DNA of 64,000 bases, from positions 1 through 64,000 of the forward strand of contig DVMQ01000018.1 in assembly GCA_018714895.1 (NCBI GenBank). The letters are read 5' to 3'. The translations under genes were made by a program, and so were the position numbers. Each line of letters opens with the position of its first letter. The first letter of the stretch is position 1. Under the pieces are notes generated by a model. The model was given only the letters and a program-made list of their open reading frames with translations. It did no database searches and was not told the DNA's origin. This DNA comes from Coprovicinus avistercoris. Its GTDB lineage: Bacteria; Actinomycetota; Coriobacteriia; Coriobacteriales; Atopobiaceae. Positions 1 to 9,595 of the stretch are shown here, in pieces.

Positions 1-73
1 CCCGGAAGTTAAGCCACCCCGCGCCGATGGTACTGCGGTTTAGATCGTGGGAGAGCAGGGCGCCGCCGACCCG
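1..73 (+). rRNA. rrf: 5S ribosomal RNA, 3' part
   Basis: The window opens inside a 5S rRNA gene. The block GGAAGTTAAGCC followed by GATGGTACTGCGG and GGGAGAGCAGGGCGCCGCCG is the conserved 3' half of bacterial 5S rRNA (loop B/C segment, then helix IV/V). The 5' half lies to the left of the window, and the mature 3' end is approximate. A terminator hairpin follows about 20 bases later, so this is probably the end of an rRNA operon. Confidence 0.93.
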
Positions 74-94
74 CAAGCGACATTCGAAAATATG

Positions 95-124
95 AACACC
101 CTCGACATCGAGGGTGTTTTTGTA
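95..124 (+). terminator. Terminator of the rRNA operon
   Basis: A perfect 10-bp stem (AACACCCTCG paired with CGAGGGTGTT, 95-104 with 109-118) closed by the loop ACAT and followed by a T run. This is a canonical intrinsic terminator just downstream of the 5S gene. Confidence 0.92.
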
Positions 125-430
125 TAGAGAGAGGGCGTGGGGAGAGGTCCGTCTTTTCTTTCTGCTCTATTTTCCGGCTGCATCTTATTAGCTTTTCATG
201 CTGTTTTCTAACAATTACTTATGTATTTGTGTTTGCTTGTAACTGCGATGCTTTAGCTGCATCTATTCTAATTAGGGATATAAGCTGTATTTATAATTGG
301 TCTAGTAGTTCACATATGAACCCTAAAACCTAACAAATAGATTGAACTTTCTAACTTATTACAGTAGTAATAGCCCCAGGATAAAGGTATCACCTTCAGT
401 GTGTATCCAGTTCATATGGGGAGGTTATAT
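125..430. other. Gene-free AT-rich spacer
   Basis: About 300 bases between the rRNA terminator and the large regulator at 431. I see no coding frame, no RNA gene and no strong palindrome. It is more AT-rich than the surroundings and presumably holds the promoter of the regulator. A ribosome binding site (TGGGGAGG, 417-424) lies at its right end. Confidence 0.6.
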
Positions 431-3400
431 ATGGACCTTGATGCTGCTGTTGAATCTGTTAGACACAATGACAGTTCAAACTATTCTTTTCGACCTTTCT
501 CTGACAAGGGCCTAAAGTACGAGTCATCAGCTTTCATACCAGAGCGATTGGTTAACTTGATTTCCGATTTCTTCTCGGTTCATTCCATTGGAAAAGCTCT
601 TGTTATTGTGAGTGAGCCAGGTATGGGTGCGGATGCTGTTCTCCGTTTGGTTGCGTCTCTGTGGCGCTCTCGCGGTGCGTATGTGAGCTTTGGAAACTTT
701 CATACCCTTACTTATGATGAAGTGATCGCAGGTTTGCATAAGCATGTTTTAAGTGCAACGAAATCACCAAAGGAATCTCGCCTTATAGCTTTGGACTGCC
801 CTTGTGTTACGAGCGATAAAGAAGCGAAGAATTTTGTTTCAGAACTTGCAACTGCTCTGAGTGATGGGGTTTCATGTGCGCTTGTTATTCGTCCTGAATG
901 TTCTCGCATCCTCACATATTTGCCTGATGCTGTCATTCTAGGAAACAGTGCTCTGAGATTTTCTCTTCATGATATAGAGGGGTTGCTTCCTGAGGATTGT
1001 CCTTGCAGTTCTGAGGAGATATTTTCATCTACACAGGGGATTAGTGATCTAGTTTCTACCGTTATCGAAGTATTGAAAAGTTATCCAGAGAGCTTAAAAA
1101 CACTCAAGCCATCTCATATTACAAATATATCGAGCTTTGCCGCATATACTCGTTCTTTAATTGCAGAGTCTCTTCGGCCGTCGTTATCGGACGATGATCT
1201 TCGGCTTAGGCTTGCGATGATATTGCTTGGAAGCGGAACAATTGACGATGCAGTTGAGGTGGTTGGCGGTTTAGAGAACGGGTTTTCTGGAATCCATATT
1301 GATAATGCTCCTCTCTTTAATATGAGCTTTGATACAAATACTTTTAAATGTGTGTATCCAGCTACGCCTGAAAGTTTAAACAGCTGTGTTTCCGTGCTAA
1401 CTAAAACCGCAGAAGGCCGTTTCAATGTTGTCGCAAATGCTGTCATGCACTTATCCAGAAAAGGCGACTATACCCGAGCAACACTTATAGCCAGAAGACT
1501 GGGCGGAAATGCTGTAATTAGAACCCTTGCTTTCTCGGCTCCTTTTGACCTTGTGGGTGTGGGAGAAACGAGTCTTATAAAGAAAGCATTAGCAATGCAC
1601 GAAGTACGTTCACCTAGATCCGCAGTGATAGGGCGCTATGCTGCTGAAGCAGCACTTGCATGGGCTGAAAACGATTGGAATACTCTGACGAAAATCGAGA
1701 GATCTCTTCCAGCTGCAAATGAAGAGGAAGAGCAGGTTCTTGTTCAACAAGTTCGTATGGCAGTTGCATCAAAAATTGTAACGAGAGAATTGAATACCCA
1801 GAGCCACTCCGTCCTACAAAACCTGGAGGAGTATTCGCAAAATAATACCAAGGATCCAATAAGCAAAATATTTGCTGAGCACGCGACTATCATCGCAAGC
1901 CTCTTTCAGGGCAAGTATGAGTACGCATTGCAGATTGCATTGCAAGCGATAGCAGATATTCGATATGAAGAAAAACACTCGCGTGAGTTGCCAATCTACT
2001 ACATGATGTTGGAGTCTGACTTTTTGGCAGTTCAAACTCTTGTCGGTGAGCAAGAAAAAGGGGTTTGTTCGTTTTCTAACCCCATTCATATAAATGAGGG
2101 AACGCTCTTACAAAAGGTATTGGAGACACGCACTCTTATACATCAGGCGCTCTGTCTTGTTCAAAGGGATTCAACAGATACGACGGATGTCGAGAGGGCT
2201 ATAGCTGTGTTTGAGCGCACTGGCCAAAACGTTCTTGCTTCTGCACTGCTAATAGCCTGTGCTGTAGCTGATATTACTGATGGAGCCAAGGTACGTGCGT
2301 TTGTGCGCTGTCAAAAGGCAGCAGAACTTGCCCAAAAGGCCAGCGCACGCTTTCTTTGGAGACAGGCGGCATTGATTGCTTCGGTAATCGAAATAAACCT
2401 CGGCAATGAAATAAAGGGACCAATTGCTGACATAACAGAAGATGTGTCATGGCATGACAAGGAGATAGGTCCGATTGAATGGGTTTTATCGGCGTTAGTG
2501 AGAAGCAATGCAGAAGATCTTGCACACAGCGCTTCTCGGCTGCGTACAGTCCGGTTACCTCTCGAATGGGTCTTTGTGCTCAAGGCTTTATTACAGATGG
2601 AAGGGGTGGTATCAGAGACTCTTATTCATGCTCTTCCAACGCGATGGAGAGCGGCTCTCATAGATCACAGTGCGCCAGCCCATACGAAGGAAGATAAGAA
2701 TAGAAATTCCGGACACAAAGAGACAAAACCATCTGGTCTCAAACAGCGGGAGACGCAAGTGAAGGCGTCTGGTTCTGGTGGCATGCCGCTTCTTCGCATC
2801 AATATGTTGGGAGGTTTTGAGATTCTCAAGGGTGATACGCCTATTCCAGAATCGGCATGGAAGCGCAAAGGTGCAAAGGTGTTGTTGGCCTTACTTGCTG
2901 TGGTTGAAGGACATGCAATGACAAGGGCAGAGGCTGTGTCAGCACTATGGCCTAACTGCGATTATCTTGTTGGGAGAGACCGTCTCTATGTAACGCTTGG
3001 TGCGTTAAGAAAAGCATTGGGCCAATCCTCAGCGCCAGGTGGATATATAGAGGGTTCTGATGGCAGACTTTGGCTCAACATGGCTAACGTAACATGCGAT
3101 ATAGATGAATTTGAAAAGTCATGCGATCGTGCTCTTTCTCATGTTGAGAATGATGCCATCACTATCCAAAAATGTTTAAACGTGCGAGAGCTTTACGCAG
3201 GGGATCTCGTGGCCATGGGCGATGCAACGGGCATTATGCAGGCAAGAAGAGAAGAGGAACGCAGAAGATTTGTTGATGTGATGGTGGAAGGAGCAGAGGC
3301 TTCTTTGCGACAGGGTTCTCCAACCCGAGCAGAGTGGTTTGCCCGAAATGCGCATCATGCCGATAGTCTGCGTGAAGACGTGATAGAAGCTGAACTAAAA

Positions 3401-3562
3401 GCATTATTTGCGCAGGGAAGAACCGTTGAAGCGCATCGTGAATACGAGCGCTATGCACAAGGTTTGATAGAAGTAACTGGTCTGCCACCTTCAAGCAGCA
3501 TGCGACACCTTATGAAAGAAGCCGAATCAATGGTAAAACCACATCGGAAGAGGTCCGCTTAG
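431..3562 (+). CDS. Giant SARP-type regulator (wHTH + BTAD, degenerate N-terminal ATPase)
   Basis: 1043-residue cytoplasmic transcription regulator. The C-terminal quarter (about residues 786-880) is an OmpR/PhoB-type winged helix typical of SARP proteins, with the block AWKRKGAKVLLALL and then LWPNCD. It is followed by a bacterial transcriptional activation domain (about 885-1030) with YAGDLVAMGD and REDVIEAELKALFAQGR. The N-terminal part resembles a STAND/MalT-like ATPase, but the P-loop position reads SEPGMGADA (about 60-68) and lacks the Lys-Ser/Thr pair, so nucleotide binding is doubtful. The middle is helical and TPR-like. I chose ATG 431 over upstream starts because TGGGGAGG sits seven bases before it. 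It stands alone, and neither its target nor its signal can be read from context. SARP/BTAD regulators in related bacteria often control surface or metabolic loci. Confidence 0.8.
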   Translation: MDLDAAVESVRHNDSSNYSFRPFSDKGLKYESSAFIPERLVNLISDFFSVHSIGKALVIVSEPGMGADAVLRLVASLWRSRGAYVSFGNFHTLTYDEVIAGLHKHVLSATKSPKESRLIALDCPCVTSDKEAKNFVSELATALSDGVSCALVIRPECSRILTYLPDAVILGNSALRFSLHDIEGLLPEDCPCSSEEIFSSTQGISDLVSTVIEVLKSYPESLKTLKPSHITNISSFAAYTRSLIAESLRPSLSDDDLRLRLAMILLGSGTIDDAVEVVGGLENGFSGIHIDNAPLFNMSFDTNTFKCVYPATPESLNSCVSVLTKTAEGRFNVVANAVMHLSRKGDYTRATLIARRLGGNAVIRTLAFSAPFDLVGVGETSLIKKALAMHEVRSPRSAVIGRYAAEAALAWAENDWNTLTKIERSLPAANEEEEQVLVQQVRMAVASKIVTRELNTQSHSVLQNLEEYSQNNTKDPISKIFAEHATIIASLFQGKYEYALQIALQAIADIRYEEKHSRELPIYYMMLESDFLAVQTLVGEQEKGVCSFSNPIHINEGTLLQKVLETRTLIHQALCLVQRDSTDTTDVERAIAVFERTGQNVLASALLIACAVADITDGAKVRAFVRCQKAAELAQKASARFLWRQAALIASVIEINLGNEIKGPIADITEDVSWHDKEIGPIEWVLSALVRSNAEDLAHSASRLRTVRLPLEWVFVLKALLQMEGVVSETLIHALPTRWRAALIDHSAPAHTKEDKNRNSGHKETKPSGLKQRETQVKASGSGGMPLLRINMLGGFEILKGDTPIPESAWKRKGAKVLLALLAVVEGHAMTRAEAVSALWPNCDYLVGRDRLYVTLGALRKALGQSSAPGGYIEGSDGRLWLNMANVTCDIDEFEKSCDRALSHVENDAITIQKCLNVRELYAGDLVAMGDATGIMQARREEERRRFVDVMVEGAEASLRQGSPTRAEWFARNAHHADSLREDVIEAELKALFAQGRTVEAHREYERYAQGLIEVTGLPPSSSMRHLMKEAESMVKPHRKRSA

Positions 3563-3786
3563 CAACTCAATGGAGAAACACCCGAAGCATCCAAATCGTT
3601 CATAATGCTGAAAAGGAAAGATTAGCTTTTATGCCATAAAGGGTGCGTAAATGATGTGAGAACTGCGCAATTATCATGATGGCTTACGGTGGACTGTGCG
3701 CGCGGCGTTGCAATCGTTAGAGTAAGAGGTTGCACGGCACTGGGTCATATAGGGATACGGCCTATGGATGCGACTAGAGGATTACT

Positions 3787-6558
3787 ATGGCAGGATTTTT
3801 CTCAAGGCTTCTTTCGGTTGGTTCAGATAAGGAGCTCAGGGAATTTGAACAGATAACACAGCATGTCAATGACCTCGGCCCTACCTTTGAGGCTATGAGC
3901 GATGAGGAGCTTTCGGGTCAAACAGAGCTTTTCCGTGAGCGACTGGCTAACGGAGAGAGCTTGGATGATCTGCTGCCTGAAGCATTTGCGGCTGTGCGTG
4001 AAGCATCAGCGCGCACAACAGGCATGCGCCACTTTGACGTGCAAATTATCGGCGGTATTGCTCTTCATCGTGGCATGATCGCCGAAATGAAAACAGGCGA
4101 AGGTAAGACATTGGTTTCGACCCTCGCAGGTTATCTCAATGCCCTTGATGGCAAAGGCGTTCATATCGTTACGGTGAACGATTATCTTGCTAAGCGCGAC
4201 AGTGAGTGGATGGGCCAAATCTATCGCTTTATGGGGATGAAGGTTGGTCTCATTCAGAACGGCATGAGGCCAGCAGAGAAGCGCACGGCTTATGCCGCCG
4301 ACGTTACCTACGGAACAAACTCAGAGTTTGGCTTTGACTACCTGCGCGACAACATGGTGACGCGTGCTAACCTTCGTGTGCAGCGTGGCCATCACTATGC
4401 AATAGTGGATGAGGTCGACTCCATTCTTATCGATGAGGCTCGAACCCCGCTCATTATCTCAGGTGCAGGTACAAAGTCCGCAAGCACCTATAAAGACTTT
4501 GCTCGGGCTGTGCGCGGCTTAGTGCTTGACCGAGATTATGAGATGGATGAGGCCAAACATACCATTACGGCCACTGATGAAGGTTTGCGCAAAATCGAGC
4601 GAAATCTCGGTATTGATGACATTTATGCCGATATGTCTGGTCAGCTGGTAAACCATTTGCAGCAGGCATTAAAAGCACAATATATGTTCCATCGCGATCA
4701 ACAATATGTTGTTGTCGATGGCGAAGTAAAGATTGTTGATGAGTTTACCGGTCGTATCATGGAAGGCCGCCGTTACTCAGAAGGCTTGCATCAGGCAATT
4801 GAGGCTAAAGAGGGCGTACTTGTACGTGAGGAAAATCAAACTTTAGCTACTATCACGCTTCAAAACTACTTCCGTCTGTATGACAAGCTTGCTGGTATGA
4901 CCGGTACGGCTATGACCGAAGACGCGGAATTTAGAGAGATTTATAACTTGCCAGTTCAGGCAATTCCTCCTAATAAGCCAGTAATTCGTGAGGATCATGT
5001 CGATCTGGTCTATCGATCAATTCCTTACAAGTTTGAGGCGGTTGCAGATGATGTCGCGCGCCGTCATGCTAAAGGTCAACCTTGCCTGGTTGGTACTGTT
5101 TCGATTGAGAATTCCGAGCGACTCTCGCGAATTCTGGACAAACGCGGTATCCGTCATAGCGTGCTGAATGCAAAGTTCCATGAGCGTGAGGCAGCTATTG
5201 TCGCACAGGCGGGCCGAGAGGGAGCGGTTACTATCGCCACGAACATGGCCGGCCGTGGTACCGATATTTTGCTCGGAGGCAATCCAGACTTCTTGGCGCA
5301 GGACTTACTGCGTGCAGAGGGTATCGATCCAGAAGAGGCTACTGAAGAACAGCTCAATCAGGCACTTGAGGAAGCACGCAAGACCTGTGAAGTTGAACGT
5401 GAACATGTTATAGCCGCTGGTGGTCTTTGCGTTATTGGTACCGAACGTCATGAGAGTCGCCGTATCGATAACCAGCTGCGTGGTCGTTCGGGCCGTCAAG
5501 GAGATCCCGGCGAAACACAGTTTTATCTGTCGCTTGAAGACGATCTTATGCGTCTGTTCGGCGGCGAGCGCATGGATCATATCGCCGAATGGATGGAACG
5601 TGCCGGAATGCCGCCTGACGAACCTATCCAATCAAAGCGTGTTTCCAAGGCAGTTGAGAGTGCGCAGCGCAAGGTTGAGGAAATCAACTTCTCAATGCGT
5701 AAGAACGTCTTGGACTACGACGACGTTATGAATAAGCAGCGTCAGGTTATCTACGAAGAGCGCAATAAGATTCTGGATGGCAAGGACTTAACCGAGCATG
5801 TGTCGGACGTCACTTCCGATACTGTCGAGCGTGAGGTAGCCAACTTCTGCCCTGCAGAAGCTTCGCCAGAAGACTGGGATTACAAGGGCCTTGAGAAGTG
5901 GTTGCATGAACTCACTGGTCGTGAGGACATTCCAGAAATTGATGAGAATCTCGACCATGATGAGCTGGTCGATCTTGTAGATGACTTTGTATTTAGCTGC
6001 TATGAGGATAAGGCTGCTCGTCTTGGCAATGAGATCATGGCAACACTCTCTACGCAAGTTATGCTGCGTGTTATCGATACCCGTTGGATGAGCTATCTGC
6101 AGGAGATGGATTATCTCAAGACCGGTATTGGTCTCAGAGGTTTTGGCCAGCGTGATCCGCTCGTTGAATATAAGAGCGAAGCCTACCAAGCTTTTAGCGA
6201 GCTTGTAAGCACGATGTATGAGGATTTCCTGCGTACTATCCTGCGTATCGAAATTGCTATTGCACCTGAGCAGCCTGCCGGGGATGAGGGCTTCTCTAAG
6301 GCGACGTATTCAGGTCCGGCAGATGTGGATGGTGATCAAGGTGCCTCAACGCTGCGTCGCGTCAGCGCTCCTCGAGCGAAACAAGCGGCTTCCAAAGCGG
6401 TAGAAAGTGCCGGTAAGACTCCTGCTCCTTCTGCTGGCAAGCCCCGTACCTATCGCAAGGCAGACGATCCCGACCCATATGTAGGGGTAGGACGTAACGA
6501 TCCATGCCCATGTGGAAGTGGAAAGAAATTTAAGAATTGCCACGGCAGGAATAGATAG
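3787..6558 (+). CDS. secA: Preprotein translocase ATPase SecA
   Basis: 923-residue motor of Sec-dependent protein export, working at the inner face of the membrane with SecYEG. Visible landmarks are the Walker A motif MKTGEGKT (about residues 100-107), VDEVDSILIDEARTPL (DEAD-box Walker B and following segment), the second nucleotide-binding fold with TNMAGRGTDI, and the C-terminal zinc and SecB-type tail NDPCPCGSGKKFKNCH. The length is normal for SecA. A linker of about 60 residues rich in Ala, Ser and Pro precedes the zinc tail. Start ATG 3787 follows AGAGGA. prfB begins two bases after the stop, giving the common secA-prfB order. No second secA is in the window. Confidence 0.98.
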   Translation: MAGFFSRLLSVGSDKELREFEQITQHVNDLGPTFEAMSDEELSGQTELFRERLANGESLDDLLPEAFAAVREASARTTGMRHFDVQIIGGIALHRGMIAEMKTGEGKTLVSTLAGYLNALDGKGVHIVTVNDYLAKRDSEWMGQIYRFMGMKVGLIQNGMRPAEKRTAYAADVTYGTNSEFGFDYLRDNMVTRANLRVQRGHHYAIVDEVDSILIDEARTPLIISGAGTKSASTYKDFARAVRGLVLDRDYEMDEAKHTITATDEGLRKIERNLGIDDIYADMSGQLVNHLQQALKAQYMFHRDQQYVVVDGEVKIVDEFTGRIMEGRRYSEGLHQAIEAKEGVLVREENQTLATITLQNYFRLYDKLAGMTGTAMTEDAEFREIYNLPVQAIPPNKPVIREDHVDLVYRSIPYKFEAVADDVARRHAKGQPCLVGTVSIENSERLSRILDKRGIRHSVLNAKFHEREAAIVAQAGREGAVTIATNMAGRGTDILLGGNPDFLAQDLLRAEGIDPEEATEEQLNQALEEARKTCEVEREHVIAAGGLCVIGTERHESRRIDNQLRGRSGRQGDPGETQFYLSLEDDLMRLFGGERMDHIAEWMERAGMPPDEPIQSKRVSKAVESAQRKVEEINFSMRKNVLDYDDVMNKQRQVIYEERNKILDGKDLTEHVSDVTSDTVEREVANFCPAEASPEDWDYKGLEKWLHELTGREDIPEIDENLDHDELVDLVDDFVFSCYEDKAARLGNEIMATLSTQVMLRVIDTRWMSYLQEMDYLKTGIGLRGFGQRDPLVEYKSEAYQAFSELVSTMYEDFLRTILRIEIAIAPEQPAGDEGFSKATYSGPADVDGDQGASTLRRVSAPRAKQAASKAVESAGKTPAPSAGKPRTYRKADDPDPYVGVGRNDPCPCGSGKKFKNCHGRNR

Positions 6559-6560
6559 GT

Positions 6561-7688
6561 ATGGCAGTGCAGACGATGGACGAGCGACTTCAAGCTTTAC
6601 GAGGTCGCCTGCAGGAAGTTTCTAGCTATCTTCATATTGAAGAAAACCGCTCACAAGTGGCTGAACTGGAATCTCAGAGCGCGCAGGCTGATTTTTGGAA
6701 TGATGCGGAAGCCGCTCGTGCCACTATGGAGCGACTTGCACAGATGCGATCCTGCGTACGCGATGTTGATGAGGCTGCTGCTACGCTTGAGGACGCAGAA
6801 GCAGCCCTTCAATTAAGTGAAGAGATGGCAGACGATGAGCTTCTCGCAGAGGCAGAGAGTCTGGCTGATCGCTTAGACCACGATTTATCAGAACTTGAGG
6901 TGGCAAGCTGGTTTACCGATGAGCTCGATCATGGCGATGCGATTGTCACAGTTACACCAGGTCAAGGTGGTCTTGAGGCACAAGACTGGTGTGACATGCT
7001 CTTCCATATGTATTTGCGCTACTGCGAACGTCGTGGTTGGAACGTAACGGTTAACGATGCTCCTCCTGCGGAGGTTATCGGTATTGATCGCGCTACGTTT
7101 ACGGTATCAGGCATTAATGCCTACGGCATGCTGCGCTCTGAGCATGGTGTACATCGCCTGGTGCGTATTTCTCCAACAGATGAGAAAAAGCGTCGCCAGA
7201 CCACCTTTGCGGGTGTAGAGGTGCTTCCGCTCCTTCCTGACGATGTTGAAGTAGATATCGATCCCAATGATCTGCGCATCGATGTGTATCATGCCTCTGG
7301 TCATGGCGGGCAAGGTGTTAATACTACCGACTCCGCTGTGCGCATTACACACCTGCCGACCGGTACGGTGGTTACTTGCCAAAACGAGCGCAGTCAGTTG
7401 CAAAATAAAGCCTATGCAATGAAAATTCTACGCAGCCGTTTGTATGAGATGGAGCTCGAACGGCGTGCAGCAGAAATAGATGAACTTCGTGGACCCAAGC
7501 ACGACATTGGTTTTGGCAATCAAATACGAAGCTACGTCTTATACCCTTATCAAATGGTTAAAGATCTGCGCACTGGTGTCGAGACAAGCGATGTTGATGG
7601 CGTGATTGAAGACGGTGATCTCGATCAGTTTGTTATCGCATATCATCGTTGGGCAGTTGGGAGCCGCGCATCTGATAACTCCCAGTAA
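6561..7688 (+). CDS. prfB: Peptide chain release factor 2 with unusual SPT tripeptide
   Basis: 375 residues. RF2 reads UAA and UGA in the ribosomal A site and triggers peptide release. The catalytic GGQ is present at residues 249-251 (context SGHGGQGVN). The peptide-anticodon position, normally Ser-Pro-Phe in RF2 and Pro-x-Thr in RF1, reads Ser-Pro-Thr at residues 204-206 (nucleotides 7170-7178), a hybrid of the two. The flanking sequence (HGVHRLVRI and RRQTTFAGVEV) is otherwise RF2-like. There is no programmed frameshift: the first 30 codons carry no in-frame TGA, so this copy lacks the RF2 autoregulatory frameshift seen in many bacteria. It lies two bases downstream of secA and is probably co-transcribed with it. 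Confidence 0.95.
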   Translation: MAVQTMDERLQALRGRLQEVSSYLHIEENRSQVAELESQSAQADFWNDAEAARATMERLAQMRSCVRDVDEAAATLEDAEAALQLSEEMADDELLAEAESLADRLDHDLSELEVASWFTDELDHGDAIVTVTPGQGGLEAQDWCDMLFHMYLRYCERRGWNVTVNDAPPAEVIGIDRATFTVSGINAYGMLRSEHGVHRLVRISPTDEKKRRQTTFAGVEVLPLLPDDVEVDIDPNDLRIDVYHASGHGGQGVNTTDSAVRITHLPTGTVVTCQNERSQLQNKAYAMKILRSRLYEMELERRAAEIDELRGPKHDIGFGNQIRSYVLYPYQMVKDLRTGVETSDVDGVIEDGDLDQFVIAYHRWAVGSRASDNSQ

Positions 7689-7726
7689 GAGGTTCCGAGA
7701 CTTTGTAGTTGCGAGAGGCGGGTGCC

Positions 7727-8602
7727 GTGAAAGCTCATTCCATTGGTGTAACGGAGATTCGCGACGCAATATTAATTGCAATTGGATCTATGCTTTTTGC
7801 AGTTGGTGTTGACTGCTTTCAGGTACCCAATGGGCTTGCTGCCGGCGGAATAACAGGCCTTGCCACCATCATTCATGCGGTTGGTCTGCGCATGGGAATT
7901 ATCATCCCAATCGGCTTACAAGGTCTTGTTGCCAATGCGCTTCTGCTTATTCCAGTGATAAAAACAGGGAGTCGACGCTACCTCGCATATACCCTCGCAG
8001 GAATTTTCTTCTCTAATGTTTTTGTCGATGCTCTCGCTCCAGTTCTACCGGTATTCACAGGCGATGACATGTTGCTCTATGCCATTTGGGGCGGTGTAAT
8101 CACAGGTGTTGGATTGGGCATGGTTTTTCGCACCGGTGGCAATACGGGCGGAACGGATATCGTGGCCCAACTTATGGCGCGTGGTGGTGCTATAAGCGTG
8201 GGCATGGCAGCAGCGGTTGTGGATGGCGCTGTCATTGCTCTTTCGATTCCCGTGTTCTCAATCTCTAATGCTTTGTATGCCATGATCTGCATGTTTGTGA
8301 GCTCTAAAGTATTGGATGCGGTGGTGGATGGCCCGAGCACCGAGCGCATGGCATATGTTATTTCAAGCCGTCACGAACGTATAGCTGAGCTAGTTATGTA
8401 TGAGATGGGACGTGGTTGCACGGAGCTTCAAGCACGTGGTGTTTGGTCGGGTAACAGTCGTCCTGTTCTCCTTGTTGTTCTCACACGTTCGGAACTTGGT
8501 CAACTTAAAGATATTGCAGGTAGAGTGGATCCAGATGCGCTGGTTGTGATTTCAGAGGTCCATGAAGCATTTGGTCAGGGCTTTGGTAAGTTAGGCGAAT
8601 AG
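7727..8602 (+). CDS. YitT/DUF2179 family membrane protein
   Basis: 291 residues. The N-terminal two thirds form about five to six hydrophobic helices with the family block FQVPNGLAAGGITGLATI and, later, RTGGNTGGTDIVAQL. The C-terminal third is a soluble DUF2179 domain (about 205-285) ending in a VVISEVHEAFGQGF motif. Members are integral membrane proteins of unproven function, sometimes suggested to be transporters or regulators. I chose GTG 7727, which follows GAGAGGCGGG, rather than the upstream TTG. The gene starts 38 bases after prfB and may be read from the same transcript. Confidence 0.85.
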   Translation: MKAHSIGVTEIRDAILIAIGSMLFAVGVDCFQVPNGLAAGGITGLATIIHAVGLRMGIIIPIGLQGLVANALLLIPVIKTGSRRYLAYTLAGIFFSNVFVDALAPVLPVFTGDDMLLYAIWGGVITGVGLGMVFRTGGNTGGTDIVAQLMARGGAISVGMAAAVVDGAVIALSIPVFSISNALYAMICMFVSSKVLDAVVDGPSTERMAYVISSRHERIAELVMYEMGRGCTELQARGVWSGNSRPVLLVVLTRSELGQLKDIAGRVDPDALVVISEVHEAFGQGFGKLGE

Positions 8603-8733
8603 TGAAGTTGTTTGCCGTTTATTGAGTTTGCGTGCAACCTCTAAAAATTTCTATTTGATTTCAGCGTATAGTTAACATATAGATACCAGTAGGTACTTTT
8701 GTTTGCGTAAACAAAACGACAAAGGGGAGTGGC

Positions 8734-9417
8734 ATGAAGTTCTTCATCGATACCGCAGACCTTGATGAGATCAAGGAGGCGGCGAGCTGGGGTATTCTCT
8801 CTGGCGTTACAACCAACCCGACTCTGTATTCCAAGACGGGTGGCAACCTTGCTGATTTTGAGCCGCACATGGTCAAAATCTGTGAGATTTGCGAAGGGCT
8901 GCCTGTTTCTGCCGAGTCAACGGCTGAGACCACAGAGGACATGATTGCAGAAGGTCGTCGTCTGGCTGCTCTTGCTCCCAATATCGTGGTAAAGCTTCCT
9001 ATTTGCGAGGCTTCTCTTCCTGCAACACACACGCTTGCTGCAGAGGGCATTCGCGTTAACATGACGCTCGTATTCTCCGCTCCTCAGGCACTCCTTGCCG
9101 CTCGTGCAGGTGCTCGTTACATCTCCCCGTTTGTTGGTCGTTTTGATGACATCGGAGATGACGGCATTGCTCAGCTTCAAACAGTTGTTGAGTGCGTAAA
9201 GAACTACGACTATGGCTACTGGGAGCAGGAGGGCGGCCCGGAGATTATCACTGCTTCTGTCCGCACGCCTAACCATGTAACCCAGGCTGCACTCATGGGC
9301 GCTGACATTGCAACCGTGCCGTTTGCTGCCCTTAAGAAGTGTGTACACCACCCTCTGACCGACAAGGGCCTCGAGGGATTTGCTGCCGACTGGGCAAAGG
9401 TTACCGGCGCTAAGTAA
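8734..9417 (+). CDS. fsa: Transaldolase-like fructose-6-phosphate aldolase (Fsa/TalC type)
   Basis: 227-residue class I aldolase of the small transaldolase family. It makes or cleaves sugar phosphates through a Schiff base, as in fructose-6-phosphate aldolase or transaldolase activity. The start MKFFIDTADLDEIKEA and SGVTTNPTL are family signatures. The Schiff-base lysine is in NIVVKLP (about residue 88), and the barrel segment GARYISPFVGRFDD follows. A good ribosome binding site (AAAGGGGAG) precedes ATG 8734. It is monocistronic, with a terminator behind it. It could feed pentose phosphates from the nucleoside genes into glycolysis, which is inference. Whether the true activity is FSA or TAL cannot be decided by eye. 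Confidence 0.92.
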   Translation: MKFFIDTADLDEIKEAASWGILSGVTTNPTLYSKTGGNLADFEPHMVKICEICEGLPVSAESTAETTEDMIAEGRRLAALAPNIVVKLPICEASLPATHTLAAEGIRVNMTLVFSAPQALLAARAGARYISPFVGRFDDIGDDGIAQLQTVVECVKNYDYGYWEQEGGPEIITASVRTPNHVTQAALMGADIATVPFAALKKCVHHPLTDKGLEGFAADWAKVTGAK

Positions 9418-9468
9418 TAGTCGTCCTGTGAACTTGGGCACGAGTTGTCCTGTGTAAGAAGAAATGTG

Positions 9469-9505
9469 AACGCCTCTTCGTATTTTTGCGGAGAGGCGTT
9501 GTTTT
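9469..9505 (+). terminator. Terminator after the aldolase gene
   Basis: A 9-bp stem, AACGCCTCT (9469-9477) with AGAGGCGTT (9492-9500), followed by GTTTT. It separates the aldolase gene from ftsE. Confidence 0.85.
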
Positions 9506-9595
9506 AGCGAAGGATGATCTTGCGCTGAGCAGAGCAACTATGCTTTGCTAGAATCCATATTGTATCCGTACTATAAACGCAACAAAGGAGCTCTT

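Noticed and set aside
6561..6660. Programmed +1 frameshift in prfB
   Set aside because: The reading frame is continuous from ATG with no in-frame TGA near codon 26, so there is no frameshift site.
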